64,000 nt of DNA, from contig JAMXBB010000009.1 of the NCBI GenBank assembly GCA_024138015.1, positions 94,770,902 to 94,834,901 on the forward strand, in the 5' to 3' direction. Positions within the stretch are counted from its first letter, which is position 1; each line of letters begins with the position of its first letter. The notes below the pieces were generated by a model, which worked only from the letters and a program-made list of their open reading frames with translations, was not told where the DNA came from and ran no database searches. This stretch comes from Lumnitzera littorea. Lineage: Eukaryota > Streptophyta > Magnoliopsida > Myrtales > Combretaceae. The position numbers and the translations under genes were made by a program. Positions 32,885 through 43,899 of the stretch are shown piece by piece.

Positions 32885-33340
32885 CTACCGATATAACCTA
32901 TGCATCTGGATCTAATGGTAGCCTGAATTGAAACCATTGTTTGAAAATATGTTGGCCCTATATCCAGCCTTGAGATCAAATATATATACTTGTTAATAAT
33001 TTTGTTGATAACTTAACTACACACATTCTCCATGATCTATCCTTCTTTAGCATTACTATGGTTGGTATTGCACACAGCCTTAAGGATTCTTGAACATAGC
33101 CATGCTTAATTAGCTAATTTACTTGTCTTTAGAGCTCAATAGCTTACTCAAGAGTCATCCTATAGGCGGGCTTATTCAATAAAGTGGCTTTTGGCTATAA
33201 ATCTATGGCATGCTTAATGCCATAGATTGGTATCAATCCTTTGGGTAGCTTATTCAAGATCAAGTCTATGAATCCTCCAATAAGCATTTGTATCTTAGCA
33301 GGTAGCTCAACCTCTTGTTATTTCTTCTTTAACAACCTTT
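32885..33340 (-). pseudogene. Gy-C reverse transcriptase, N-terminal part
   Basis: The minus strand reads Leu-Asn-Lys-Pro-Ala-Tyr-Arg-Met-Thr-Leu-Glu (about 33155-33185), Gln-Glu-Ser-Leu, Ala-Ile-Pro-Thr-Ile-Val-Met-Leu-Lys-Lys-Asp-Arg-Ser-Trp-Arg-Met-Cys-Val, and Phe-Asn-Ser-Gly-Tyr-His-stop-Ile-Gln-Met, where the stop (TAG) replaces the family Gln. It is cut there by repeat R-B. Strong family match to Gy-1 and Gy-B RT. Confidence 0.85.
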
Positions 33341-33944
33341 TGGCCAACAAGAATGGCAATGCATTAGCCTTGACTTCATGTGACAACTTAGCTTGAGCCA
33401 TCACTAGGCTCTTCTTTTAAGCTTGGCTTAACTAAGTTTACATATTTGCCTAGCTTGGAGTCATAAGATTTAGCATAACCCTCTTTCCTCCATACTCAAA
33501 AGCATAAGCATTCTTGAATTCGTCATGAATGACTCTCCAATCAAACAACAAATGTTAGCCTAATAATATGTGTGAAGCTTATATCAACAAAACTACTGTA
33601 CCTTGTTACAGTAAAACTAATAAAGTTAGGGATGGTAACTAATTGTAAGATATGAAAACTCCCTTTTTCTTGCAACAAATGTAACTTATAGGGCTTAGTA
33701 TGGGGAGTAGTCATCAACTTTAGTTGCTACACCATGTTGGCTAAAGCTACAACAATACAACTCTTACTATTGATGATCACAACACAAAACTAACTCTTCA
33801 CTATCTACTATAACTTCACTCTTCTTAAGGAACATCTCTTGCTTAGCAAGAACTTCTCTTGTTTGGCATTACCTTCCCCCAATTCTTCAACCTTTTCATT
33901 AGTAATATCAACCTTAATGGTTGGTGGCCTTCCTATAATGGTAA
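33341..33944 (-). pseudogene. Gy-C protease region and end of gag
   Basis: Starting at the LTR J junction, the minus strand reads Ile-Gly-Arg-Pro-Pro-Thr-Ile-Lys-Val-Asp-Ile-Thr-Asn-Glu-Lys-Val-Glu-Glu-Leu, closely matching the Gy-1 segment just after the zinc knuckle (Thr-Ile-Lys-Val-x-x-Thr-Asn-Glu-x-Val-Glu-Glu-Leu). The knuckle itself is absent here but is found at 40.0 kb in the opposite orientation. A protease motif is not readable; the position fits the protease and linker. Confidence 0.75.
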
Positions 33945-36900
33945 TGGTAGATACTCTATTTTTGGTTAACATCCCCCCTACCACCACTACTATTACCCTT
34001 ACCTTCCCTTGTTTTCCCCTACCTTATGTAGCATCTTTTAAAATTCCTAAGTAATAAAAGACAATAACCTAGAAGAATAGAAAAAATTATAACAATATTA
34101 AAAGAAAAATAATAAAAATATAAAAAATTAGAAAAAAAATAAAGTACTAAAAAATCAAGATATACAAAAAAAAAAGAAAATAATAAAAATATAGGATTTT
34201 TTAGGAAGTAAAGGTCATTGGGTTTTCTTTGAGGGGTCTTTTAGTTTCAAGGGTTAGAAGAGAAATTTTGAAGTAAAAATAAGTATATTCGATTTAATAA
34301 AATTATAGTTTTTTGGAAAAAAAAAAAGGCATTTGATTGAAAATTAGTTTTTAGACCAGGTTCAACATACTTATTTTTAAAATATCTTAATTATAATGAT
34401 TTAAATTGATTGTGACTTCAAAGACACCTCAATTGGATTTAAACTTATTATTTTATAAGTGATTTAAGCTTTGCATAAAGTTGATCAGAAAGGCAACAAG
34501 CTTGTAATTCTATCAAATTAGTCTATCTTTTTAAAATAATTTTTTGCATATGCTTAATATACCTAAAAGGTTTTGGAATTGTTAAGGCTTAAATTTTATC
34601 GACCTTTTGCTAAATATAATTTTTGTTGAGATGGGACTTAGATGAAACACAACTCAATGGTTTAAGGCTTAGTATGGAAAGGGGGAATCAAATGTTAAGA
34701 GTTTGATTTTGGTAAGCACGCATTCTTGTACATATTTCTTTAGGTGTAGTACATATGGCTCACATGCTTGCTAAGACCATCACACATGCTCTGTAAGCAA
34801 TGCCACTATTGCACATCCCTTGAAGCTTGAAAGAATGCAAAAATGAAAAAAAAAAAATCCCCATGTGACCCCTTGATTTTTTGACTTGATTAAACTCATT
34901 TTTTTGTTAATTTTAATCAAACAAAATATGGGATTTAGTAGTTGACATGGGCCATTGTTACTCTAGACCCTTTTTTTTTTTTTTATCTAAATACATGCAT
35001 TTATAGGTTCATTTTTGGTGTAAAAGATCAAGAAAAAAAAATTACAAAACCACGTCTAAACTAACTTGCGAATTTGAGCTCTCCACAAAAGAATTGAAAT
35101 TCTACTAACAAAGTGAGCACATCTGTGTTTTCCTACATACAATCAAGCATCAATCTTGATTTTTCCTCAAATTTGAAGGAATATTCGAGCATCTTAAGCT
35201 CATTCTTGGGACACTCTTGATATGGCCATTAATAGCCTTCTTATTTCTGTTTAAGCTTACCCACTATAAAAGGGACCCTAAGCATCACTTCTAGGCATAA
35301 ATCTCCATTAAAAAATGCATATAGCTTCTTTCCCAATCACTTTCTCACTCTATACTTGCACTACTCTCCCTCTCTCTGTCTAACCACCATGTTATTGTGG
35401 TTTTCGTGAGAAACGAGCCACCCTACTAGATTTCCCTACCTCAAAAAGAGGAAAATAGGCCCTTTCACTTTAATCCCATCCTAGTTCAAGTTTTGTCTAC
35501 CCGTTCTCTCTCTATTTGATCTTGGCCACTATTTACCCCCACTTAAACCATTATTTCAGGTGAAGGCATCACCACCATTGACCTTCCTCACCTCATCAAC
35601 CTCTTGGCCATCCCCTCCTAAAAATGCCCATTGGAGTTGTTGAAAGCAACCCAAGCCCCCATCTACTCCTCCCTCATCTTATTGTATGTATAGTACTCTC
35701 CTACCCAAACCTGCTTTGAGCTCTAACCTACGTGTAGACAAAATCATTAATGATTTTTATTTAATCTATATATTTATTCCATTTACCTAATTTCTTTATT
35801 CATTAAATAATTTAGGATAGGGGCATATGTGTAGTCCCTACGTATTGTAAGTTGACCAAAGCTTAGGAATAAGTATGGCCACTAGAAAAAAATAAAAAAT
35901 AACATAATAAAATAAAGATGTTTTTTCATTAATATTTATAGGAATAAATGTTTCTTTTAAAAAAAATGAAAAATGCTTAAAAAAACATTTTCTTATGAGT
36001 TGTTAGGGTTTTCCAAAATAGAAATAGAGAAAATATTTTTAATAAAAATGTGCTTTCTTACTAATGAGTCATTATTTTAAAAAGAATAGGAATAATAAAA
36101 AATGAAAAAAATAATGAAAAACGTTTTTTAAAAGAAAATGTGGGTTTTCTTACTTGTAAAAAATTTAGGATTTTCCAACACTTAAGTATATGTTTCTAGA
36201 AAATGTGGAAAATAGACAAAACCAAAAAGAAAGGGGATGTTTCTCAAAAAAGAAAGAAAGCAAGAAAGAAAGAAAGAAGTGTGTTTTCTCACTTTTTTAG
36301 GGCTTTTTCCTAAATAATGAAAAATCTTTTATCACTTAGAGAAATTGTTTTTTAAAAATAAAAAATGACAGCTCAAATTAACCTTTTTTAAAACAATATA
36401 TAGACAGGATCATTTTTTAGAATTTTCCTTAACTAAGACCAAATGGATAGAAAATGTAAACCTCATACTTTTAGAAATTAGAATAAACTAACATATTAAA
36501 GTTTTTTGAAAAATGAACTATGATAGTTTAATCCTAAATAATGGATACATCGACACCTTTAGGAAATTATGGGGTGGCTTAAAATATGTAAAATTTTTAT
36601 TTCCCCCCCTTTTTGTAAATAAATAAATTTTACTTTTCATTTTTTCCATTTTCATAAAAATAAAATATTTCTCTTTACTTGTAAAAGAAAAAAAAATGGC
36701 TAATATAAAAATAGGTTTATATTTGATGAAAATGAGTCTTTTGAAAAATAAATCTAAATTTAGAAGGTTTAGTAGGTTAGCATTAGATCTAAAGGTCTTT
36801 GGTTTTCAAAATCATTTTCAAAATAGATTTTTCGTGGTATGATAGCTAATTTATACCCAGTTCACCAAATTAGTTATAATTTAAACATTTTTCCGACCTT

Positions 36901-37044
36901 GATTAAGTGGTGGCTCTAAATTGTTTCAAAATTAAAAGAAAACCCAGTTTTTCTTTATCTCCAATCGAGGGTTGATATTAAATGGTTAGAGTTTAATATT
37001 AGTGGGATTAATGAAAGTAAAATAGCAAAAATTTAGGTGTAACA
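33945..37044 (+). mobile_element. LTR J: Ogre/TAT-type long LTR (about 3.1 kb), plus orientation
   Basis: It starts TGGTAGATACTC at 33945, like the TAT-E 3' LTR start TGGTAGTAAATACC, and ends ...TTAGGTGTAACA at 37044. It matches LTR H (40088-43205) in inverted orientation: shared tracts include taataaaagacaa, the ...tgatttaa... block near 34400-34450, the CCCATGT/CCATGTC block near 34860-34960 and the ctttctcactctatacttgc block at 35340. Lengths agree (3.10 and 3.12 kb). The left flank is Gy-C gag; no TAT internal sequence follows on the right. It is a solo LTR or recombinant LTR. Confidence 0.75.
34645..34715 (+). other. tRNA-like pol III promoter remnant in LTR J
   Basis: aactcaatggtttaaggctt followed about 35 bases later by agagtttgatttt resembles the A box and B box of a tRNA gene (B box consensus ggttcgantcc) after C-to-T decay. 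The counterpart in LTR H is better kept. Confidence 0.4.
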
Positions 37045-38539
37045 AATTAAGTGAGGAAGTTGAAGAATATTAATAATGCTCCTTATGTATGCATTTACCC
37101 AATTTTACAATGAAGTATACAATGAGCTAATGTTGTGCAATTTAAACCAAAAGGAGTAAGCTCCTTAGTATTTTTATATATATTTACTTATACAAATCTA
37201 TATTATAATTATTTATGCAGCAACAACTTATAAAGAAAAATGGAATTTCATGCTTAACTTAGAAAGTTCATTTCCATAGGAAACCCTATTGATTGGAGCA
37301 CTAAAGAGAACCAATCCAATTGAGTAGTGAGTTTAAGTAAATAGGATATGCTTTAAAATGTTTGCTAATACAATTAAAGTACTTTGAGATTGTAAGTACT
37401 TGAAGCTGCTTTTAGTTGTAAATAATTCTTCGATTATGCATGTGTGATATTTGAGCTAGAAGGCTATAGTGTTTTGGTAGCTAAGATACATGTTTTGGTG
37501 TGCTGTCATGATTTATTGCCTTATACTCTGAAGTGCTTGTAATAATTATTCATCAAGGACATAAATCATAATCCCTTAGGGTATATTTGAGATTTTACCA
37601 AGAATACTAATCTCTAAGAGAGGCAAAGTCATTATTTCCTAAACTTAATTTTGAATTGTGATAAAAGAGAAGGTTATAGTAGGGTTGCGATCTTGTCTAA
37701 TAAGGTCTAGAGAGGAGTAGAGATCTTCATCACAACACTTAGGATTAGTCATTAGTTGCTTGTAGATTGGTAACCTAACCTCTTAATTCATATTAAAGTG
37801 GTGTAATTTCTCTTGTCTCATGTTAGATTGGACAACGAAGTGCATATGGCATTTGGTTTGAAAACATTGCACCTAAAAAATTGCTTAAGAGCTTTGTTTG
37901 TTCTTTGATGTGTTACGAGCATGATGCTTATCTCCTTCTCCTTTATAAGCATGTGGTTTTGCACTCATTCCCTTAAACTAGCTTATAGTATTTCCTTAAG
38001 GACACCATATGTATCCTTACCCCTACCCCATTGAGTATAGGGATGTTAGGAGGGGGTGTGATGAGAAGACAGTGCATAAACTCTTTTTGTATTATCTTTG
38101 TTTTAATCAGTTAGATCCTACCTTATTGGCCTACTCTAATTTTATGTATCTTTTGCAAATGACAATTTTGAATCTTAAAAGACTATTATCTATAGTTATT
38201 TGTAATTATATAGGCATAATATTACAACATATCTTGCTACACTTTATATTTTTTGTCAACCAATATGATTTAGAGAGATTTATTTAATAATGCCTTTTTG
38301 TAAATCAAGTCTATGGTAGCAAGTAAGTGATTAGCTTTTATCATAAGATGGTGTAAAGGGTAGACTCTTATAGCTAGATTGATAAGAATAATCGCCTCAT
38401 TACTAGATCTTGAGTTCATGAATTGGCAACCTTAGTTTGTTGAGCTCTCTCTAACTAATTCATAGAGGAAGAAGTCAAGCTCCTTCACAAAGCTGACTTG
38501 TTAGAGTACTCAAGCTCTCACTAGTATCTTAATATCTCT
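37045..38539. other. Flanking DNA outside the Gy-C 5' LTR, unidentified
   Basis: 1.5 kb without recognised domain. By the inversion model it is the original chromosomal flank upstream of Gy-C. The small frame 38009-38287 (92 codons) has hydrophobic runs but no known match and looks like chance. Confidence 0.3.
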
Positions 38540-39255
38540 TGGTGAAGGAAGACTGTCACTTCTTAACCTTTACTAAGACTAGCTTAGATATCCAGCTTGT
38601 TTGATCTTACCCTTAGCTTAGCAAGTGCTTCGGAGTCTCCTACTAAATTTACCAACCTTCAGCATGTTTACCAACTTGACCTTCAACATCCCTTTGAGCT
38701 AAGGATAAATCTCCCTAATAGGATCTATTAGTTGCAAATTGTCATGCATTGGTGCCTTTTTCTAATAGTGTATGACTATCAAAAGTGTAGTAATGTGCCT
38801 ATTGTCCCTATTACCCTTATAATTTAGGGTACATTATATCATTAATTATTTTCCCTTTTTAATATATATGCAAACCTTATAAGTTGCCTTAAAAGGCAAC
38901 TAAAGTACTCCATCATACATTAGCTACATCATCTAATAAATATTCCTTGTGTCCTCTTCATTATTGTGCTTGTTCTTGGTCTTAAGCTTAATTTAGTTTA
39001 GTCAAGTCCGTGAACCTACCCTTATCTAGTTCACTGAGCAAGAGTTATTAACAAATAACCTTAAGTAGCTATCTATACATCATATCGATTGGAGACTTAG
39101 GTCTGCTTAAGGCAAGTGGTATGTAATATCCATTCGTTAGTATGCGGGTTTTAACTTACCTTCAACTATTCATTTAGCCTTTTAGGCATCCTACAGCTAG
39201 GAACCATCCCCATGTGATTGCTAGCCTTCGTGTGTTCACCTGTGGAGTTGCATCA
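38540..39255 (+). mobile_element. Gy-C 5' LTR (716 bp), now in inverted orientation
   Basis: It starts TGGTGAAGGAAG at 38540 and ends ...GGAGTTGCATCA at 39255. It matches the Gy-C 3' LTR (20671-21351) in the same internal order, and a primer binding site follows directly. Because the rest of Gy-C is on the minus strand, this part has been flipped relative to it. Confidence 0.7.
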
Positions 39256-39275
39256 TCTTAGTATCTAAGATTTAG
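39256..39275 (+). promoter_or_regulatory. Primer binding site of Gy-C, initiator-Met type, decayed
   Basis: ttagtatctaagatttag, two bases after the LTR end, matches ttggtatcagagc-type PBS with the changes expected of G-to-A and C-to-T decay. It shows that the LTR on its left is a 5' LTR. Confidence 0.6.
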
Positions 39276-40087
39276 TGGCAACAATTGTTAAATCTACTGC
39301 TAGTAACATTTCTTTATTTTGTTTATGTTGCTATCATTCACATTTTGTTGGGGAAGTATGATTTTGTTCTAGGTTATATGTTTGTGTTCCGAGTTTTTTG
39401 TGTTAAAAGTGTGAGGTTGTAGCTGGGTTACTATTTATAGTTGTGGAGTTGAAACAATGCAATAACCATACAACTATAGGTGTAGTGTTTAGTAAAGCTA
39501 GTGGAGTGTTTGAAGTATCCCTTATTTCGAGTGAAGAACATAGAGTCTATAGTTAAGTTGTGTTCAATTGCTATAGTGAGAAGTTATGGTATTCTGTGTA
39601 GCTATTTTTAAGGTCTGAAGTTAGAGTATTTGTTTGGAGTATTAGTGTTCAATGTAATATTGCTTGGTGTCAATTTAGGATTCAGTGAAAAGGAAATGAC
39701 TAATTTTAGCATTAATGTTGTGTTGGTGAAAACAAGAATGGTTTTATCTACTGTCGACAACTTGTCTCCACCACTCTAAGGTCTGCCATTGAGAAAATAG
39801 TCATATTTACCACCATGATGGCTGAGTGAACACATGCTGTTAATAGATTAACCATTATTTGACCTATTGAAGAGATTCTTATCAATGTCCAATTGATCTT
39901 CGGTAGATGAGAGGATAGGGAGTAGGTTACTGAGTTGATTATGGTGAACAAGGTGAATTTGATGAGAGTGAATTATTGAGGAAGTTTGAGAAGGGGCAAA
40001 CCTCAAGATGGAAGATGAGCAAGATGAAATATTTCAAGTATTAAGGTTTTGGCCACATGGTTGCCCAATGTCCCTATAGACAAACCA
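39276..40087 (+). pseudogene. gag: Gy-C leader and gag with zinc knuckle, in flipped orientation
   Basis: Bases 39276-39750 are non-coding leader. From about 39760 a broken gag can be followed. At 39985-40087 the plus strand reads Lys-Phe-Glu-Lys-Gly-Gln-Thr, then Lys-Met-Lys-Tyr-Phe-Lys-Tyr-stop-Gly-Phe-Gly-His-Met-Val-Ala-Gln-Cys-Pro-Tyr-Arg-Gln-Thr-Met: a CCHC knuckle with both N-terminal Cys changed to Tyr and the His and last Cys kept. It aligns with Gy-1 gag 745-850 and stops at the LTR H junction exactly where the Gy-C segment at 33944 begins. Most of the capsid region is missing. Confidence 0.75.
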
Positions 40088-40624
40088 TGGTATCGAGCCC
40101 AGAATTCGGTTCTCTATTTTTCTCAACTTGGTTTAAAACAAACCTCATGCTTATTTAATTTAAACCCTCAACAAAAGTTAAGAGAACCTATTTCTTTTGG
40201 TTTTTGAAAACTATAGTCACCACTCGATGGAACTGAAAAAAATTGAGCAATTAGTACCAACTAGGCGGATTGGTCCTAATTTAGCTACTAGCTTACATTT
40301 TGAAAGCCATTTGAAAAAGTTTCAAAAGAAGCTAAGGGATTTAGGTTTAGGGACTAACTTATTAAAACCTTAAAGCTACTGAATTAGAATACTAAATTGA
40401 ACCGTAATGTTTATGATACCCCTTAAACTTAAAGAGAAACAATTTTTTCATTTTTCCTATTTTTTCATTTTTTTATTGCTTGAAAGACCTTATTTTCTAA
40501 GAAGAAAAGGGAAAATAATTTTTTATTTTTTTTATTTTTTTATACAAGTGCCTCATAGGTGCTTATGTATCTACTAATTAGAATAAGACCACTATAGTTC
40601 CTTTGGTAAAACTTAGTGATTTGG

Positions 40625-40650
40625 TTTATTTATTTATTTATTTATTTTTT
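40625..40650 (+). repeat. Microsatellite (TTTA)n
   Basis: About six ttta/attt units in a row inside LTR H. Confidence 0.9.
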
Positions 40651-42442
40651 AAAACAAGTTGATCTTCATCATTAATTAGTTTGTTAGATTTTGAAACATT
40701 GTAAGGAAAGACCCTATCTTTACTAGAAAAATCCCTATTTGTCTAATGTTTGAAAATGGGTTGATTAGAGTTTTTTTTTTTATTTTAATTTTTGAAAAAC
40801 AATATCTCTAAGTGATAAAAGATTTTTCTTTGTTTTTGGGAAAATTCCTAAAAAATGGGAAAACACGTTTCTTCTTCTTCTTCTTTTTGAAACTTTCCCT
40901 TTCTTTCTGTTTTTTCCTATTTTCTTTGTTTTTCGAAAACCTTTATTTAAGTGTTGGAAAAATCTTAAAATTTTTCAAACTAAGAAAACCCACATATTTT
41001 AGAAGGCATGTTTTATTTTTCTTATTTTTTAATTATTTTTTTAGACCTAACAACTCATGACTAAAAAGGCGCATTTTTGTTAAAAATATTTCCTCTATTT
41101 TGGAAAAACCAAATGACTCTTAAGAAAACACTTTTTCTTAAAGGTATTTTCCATTTTTTTTTCCTTAGAAGAAACATTAATTGCTATATTAATGAAAAAA
41201 TATATTTATACTCTCATATTATCTTTTATAATTTTTTTCTAGTGGGGCTATTCATCTTTAAGCATGGTCATACTACAATACCCTAGAACTACACATGTCC
41301 TTATCCTAAATTATTTAATGAATAAATAAATTAAGTAAAAGTAATAAATGAGTCGATTAAATAAAATATGAAAAAGAAAAGAAAAAGAAGAAAAGAAAGA
41401 AAAATGAAGAGAACCTAAGAAAGGAGCAAGTTACGTATAGGTTAAAGCTTGAAGATGATTTAGGTTGGCGGGTGTTGCACATTCCTAACATGTACATTGG
41501 GAGGCAGCAGTCATAAACGACAGTCTAGGTTACTTCTAGCGACTTTGACCACCACTTTAAGCATGGTAGGGCACTTTTATGAGGTTCTCATGGTCGAGAA
41601 GTTTAGTGGTGGTGCTGCCTTCACTTGAAGTGGTGATTTAAGTAGTGGTGGATGGTGACCAACTTTAGGTAGAGAGAGAAATGGTAGATGGAACTCAAAC
41701 TAAGGCAGGTTGAAGTGAATGGGGTATGCTTTCCTATGTTTTTTAAGGGTGAGGAATCTCATGGAGTGGCTAGTTTCTTTTGAAAACCATTGTAACATGG
41801 TGGTTCTAGAGGGAGAGAAAGAGTAGCGTAAGTATAGAGTGAGAAAGTGATTAAGAGAGCTCCTATATGTGATGTAGAATGGAAGTGTATCCTTAAAAAT
41901 GATGCTTAGGTTTCACTTTTACAGTGGGAGAGCTTGAATCAAATTACGAAGGCCATAAATAGCCATATCAAGAGTGATGTACGTAGGTATGTACTTGAGA
42001 TATTCAAATATTCCTTCAAATTTCAAGGAAAAAAAAAAGGAATGATGCTAGATTATATGTGGGGAAGACATTCATTCTTAGAAAGCTTTGATTTAATTGT
42101 TGGTTTGGATGTAGTTTTGTGATTTTTTTTTTAATCTTTTAGACAAAAAATGAACCCTAAAACTCGACTATTCAGGCAAAAAATGGGTATAATTTAATAT
42201 TGGGCCATGTCAGCTACTAGTTCCCATATTTTGTTTTATCAAAATTGATCAAAAAAACAAGTTTGATTAGGTCAAAAAATGTAGGGGTCATGCAAGGACT
42301 TTTTCTTCCATTTCTACATTTTTTTAAGCTATAAGGGAACTACCATGGTAATGTCATTTGTGAAGCATCTACGATGCCCCTAGCATGCATACGAGCTACA
42401 TATGCTACACCCAAAGAAATAGGCATGTGAAATGCATGCTTA

Positions 42443-42520
42443 TTGGAGTCGAACTTTTAACCTCTAATTCCCCCTTTCTAGACCAAATCCTACATTGTTG
42501 AGCTATGTTTTGTTCTCAAT
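42443..42520 (-). other. tRNA-like pol III promoter block in LTR H
   Basis: The minus strand has tagctcaacaatg (A-box-like), then about 35 bases later ggttaaaagttcgactccaa, whose gttcgactcc fits the tRNA B box. The spacing is that of a tRNA gene, but stems cannot be formed along the full length, so it is a tRNA-derived relic, not a tRNA. Confidence 0.5.
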
Positions 42521-43132
42521 CGTATTTCAAAAAGAATTATAATTAACTTATTTTAGGGATGATTTTATAAAAAGAACCGATGAAATTTAGGCCTTAAAAA
42601 TCGACTAGAACCTTTTAGATCGATTAAACATGTGTAAAAAAATATTTTTAAAAATGGACCAATTTAATAGAATTAAGAGCTCCATTCCATTTAGTGCTTT
42701 ACTTTATTTAAAACTGTAATTGATCATAAAATAATTAATTTCAATCTAATTGAGGCACTTTTTGAGGTTATAATCAACTTAAATTGTTTATTTTCAAAAT
42801 TTTTTAAAAATACATAAGCCAAACTTGAAGTAAAAATTTATTTTCAATAAAATACTTGTTTTCTTTAATAAACAAAATAAATAATTCTATTAAAACGCAT
42901 ATGCCTAATTTGACTTCAAAATTGCTCTTCTTATCCCTAAAACTAAAAGACCCTCAAAATGAGACCAATAACCTATATTTCCATAAAAATACTTTGGTAC
43001 TTTTATTATTTTATTAAATTTTTAATTTTTCAATTTGTTAATATTTTTTCCAATTTTCTATTTGTATTCAATTTTTTCTATTTTTTTTTTCTAGATTAGA
43101 GTCTTGTCTTTTATTACTTAATAATTTCATTT

Positions 43133-43174
43133 GGTGGGGAGGGGGGTTAGGGTGTTAGGGGGGTGGTTGGGGGT
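43133..43174 (+). other. G-run cluster with G-quadruplex potential
   Basis: In an AT-rich setting the plus strand has consecutive runs of 4, 6, 3, 6 and 5 G separated by loops of 1 to 6 bases, just inside the start of LTR H. The same site in LTR J (33968-34020) is C-rich but interrupted. Confidence 0.8.
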
Positions 43175-43309
43175 AGAAGCTAAAATGTGGTGTTTATAGC
43201 TATCTTTATTTGTGGCAAAATTTGGTGAAAATTTTATGCCACATCGATAAAAAGAGACACCAACTTTGCCCCTAAGGATGATGGAAGCAATGATATGACA
43301 AGATAGACC

Positions 43310-43600
43310 TTAAAGAAGGGATTAATGTTTGTTAGAGGGTGGAAAGGGCTCATAAGCGATCTATCTTGATGAGGCCTTTTGACGAGATGACCTTTTTTAA
43401 AGGAAGCGATAGCACTAAGGCTACCTAAGGATAGATAAGGCTCCTCTACGGTCTATTTAATGAGACCCTTCAACAAGATGTCTAATCCTAAAGTGTGATT
43501 GTAGCATTAAGGCTATCCAATGGGGGATGGAGCTCCTTTGTGGCCCATCTTAATGAGATTCTTTGACGAGATGACTAGTCTTAAGAGAAAGCAGTGTTTC
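43310..43600 (+). repeat. Tandem repeat, about 105-bp unit, about 3 copies
   Basis: Each unit contains tcttgatgag/tttaatgaga/tcttaatgag, then ttgacgagatgac/tcaacaagatgtc, and cactaaggcta/cattaaggcta. Units are clearly diverged. Confidence 0.7.
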
Positions 43601-43899
43601 CTTGGAAATTACATGCCTAAGGCTTTGAGACTTGGTCAAATATCTTAATTGCTTAGTACTCCATTAGGGAAATAAGCTTAGAGATTAGATAAGATGGTCC
43701 TACATTGTGCTTAAAGAGCAATGATTGGCTAGGAGCAATTTTAAGGAATTACTTTGGGGTAAGTTAATTAGGAATGATGGTAAGGTTGTGTTCATATCTT
43801 ATGTAAGCTAACGTCCTTGATGTTTTAGAGATCTTATGGCTTCTAAAATATGGACTATCTAATTATGTAAGAAATGAGATAACCCTCTAAGAGCATACG

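Larger units (their letters stand above)
40088..43205 (-). mobile_element. LTR H: Ogre/TAT-type long LTR (about 3.1 kb), minus orientation
   Basis: On the minus strand the LTR ends ...GGGCTCGATACCA at 40088, the same end as TAT-E (...AGCTCGATACC), and starts near 43205 (GATAGCTATAAACACC). It is an inverted match of LTR J. The region at 43206-45239 has the look of a TAT 3' UTR, so H is probably a 3' LTR. It contains a tRNA-like block and a strong G-run cluster. Confidence 0.75.

Noticed and set aside
34645..34715. Functional tRNA gene
   Set aside because: Only box-like motifs remain. No acceptor or anticodon stems can be drawn.
38009..38287. 92-codon frame as a small membrane protein gene
   Set aside because: The hydrophobicity is what random AT-rich DNA gives. 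No supporting promoter, intron or homology could be seen.
38540..40087. A separate plus-strand gypsy element
   Set aside because: Its LTR matches the Gy-C 3' LTR, and its gag stops at the exact residue where the Gy-C remnant starts. A flipped part of Gy-C explains both.
33940..40088. Target duplication of the J/H insertion in Gy-C gag (ATGGT/ACCAT)
   Set aside because: A possible 5-bp match exists at the split gag ends, but the local sequence is partly self-complementary and the match needs LTR ends shifted by 1-2 bases, so it is not claimed.
40812..41286. Two Phe/Lys-rich frames
   Set aside because: They arise from poly-T/poly-A stretches of LTR H. No start context or family match.
43141..43165. 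Telomere-like ggttaggg repeats
   Set aside because: Only two near-units inside a G-rich LTR motif, and plant telomere repeat is TTTAGGG. No array.
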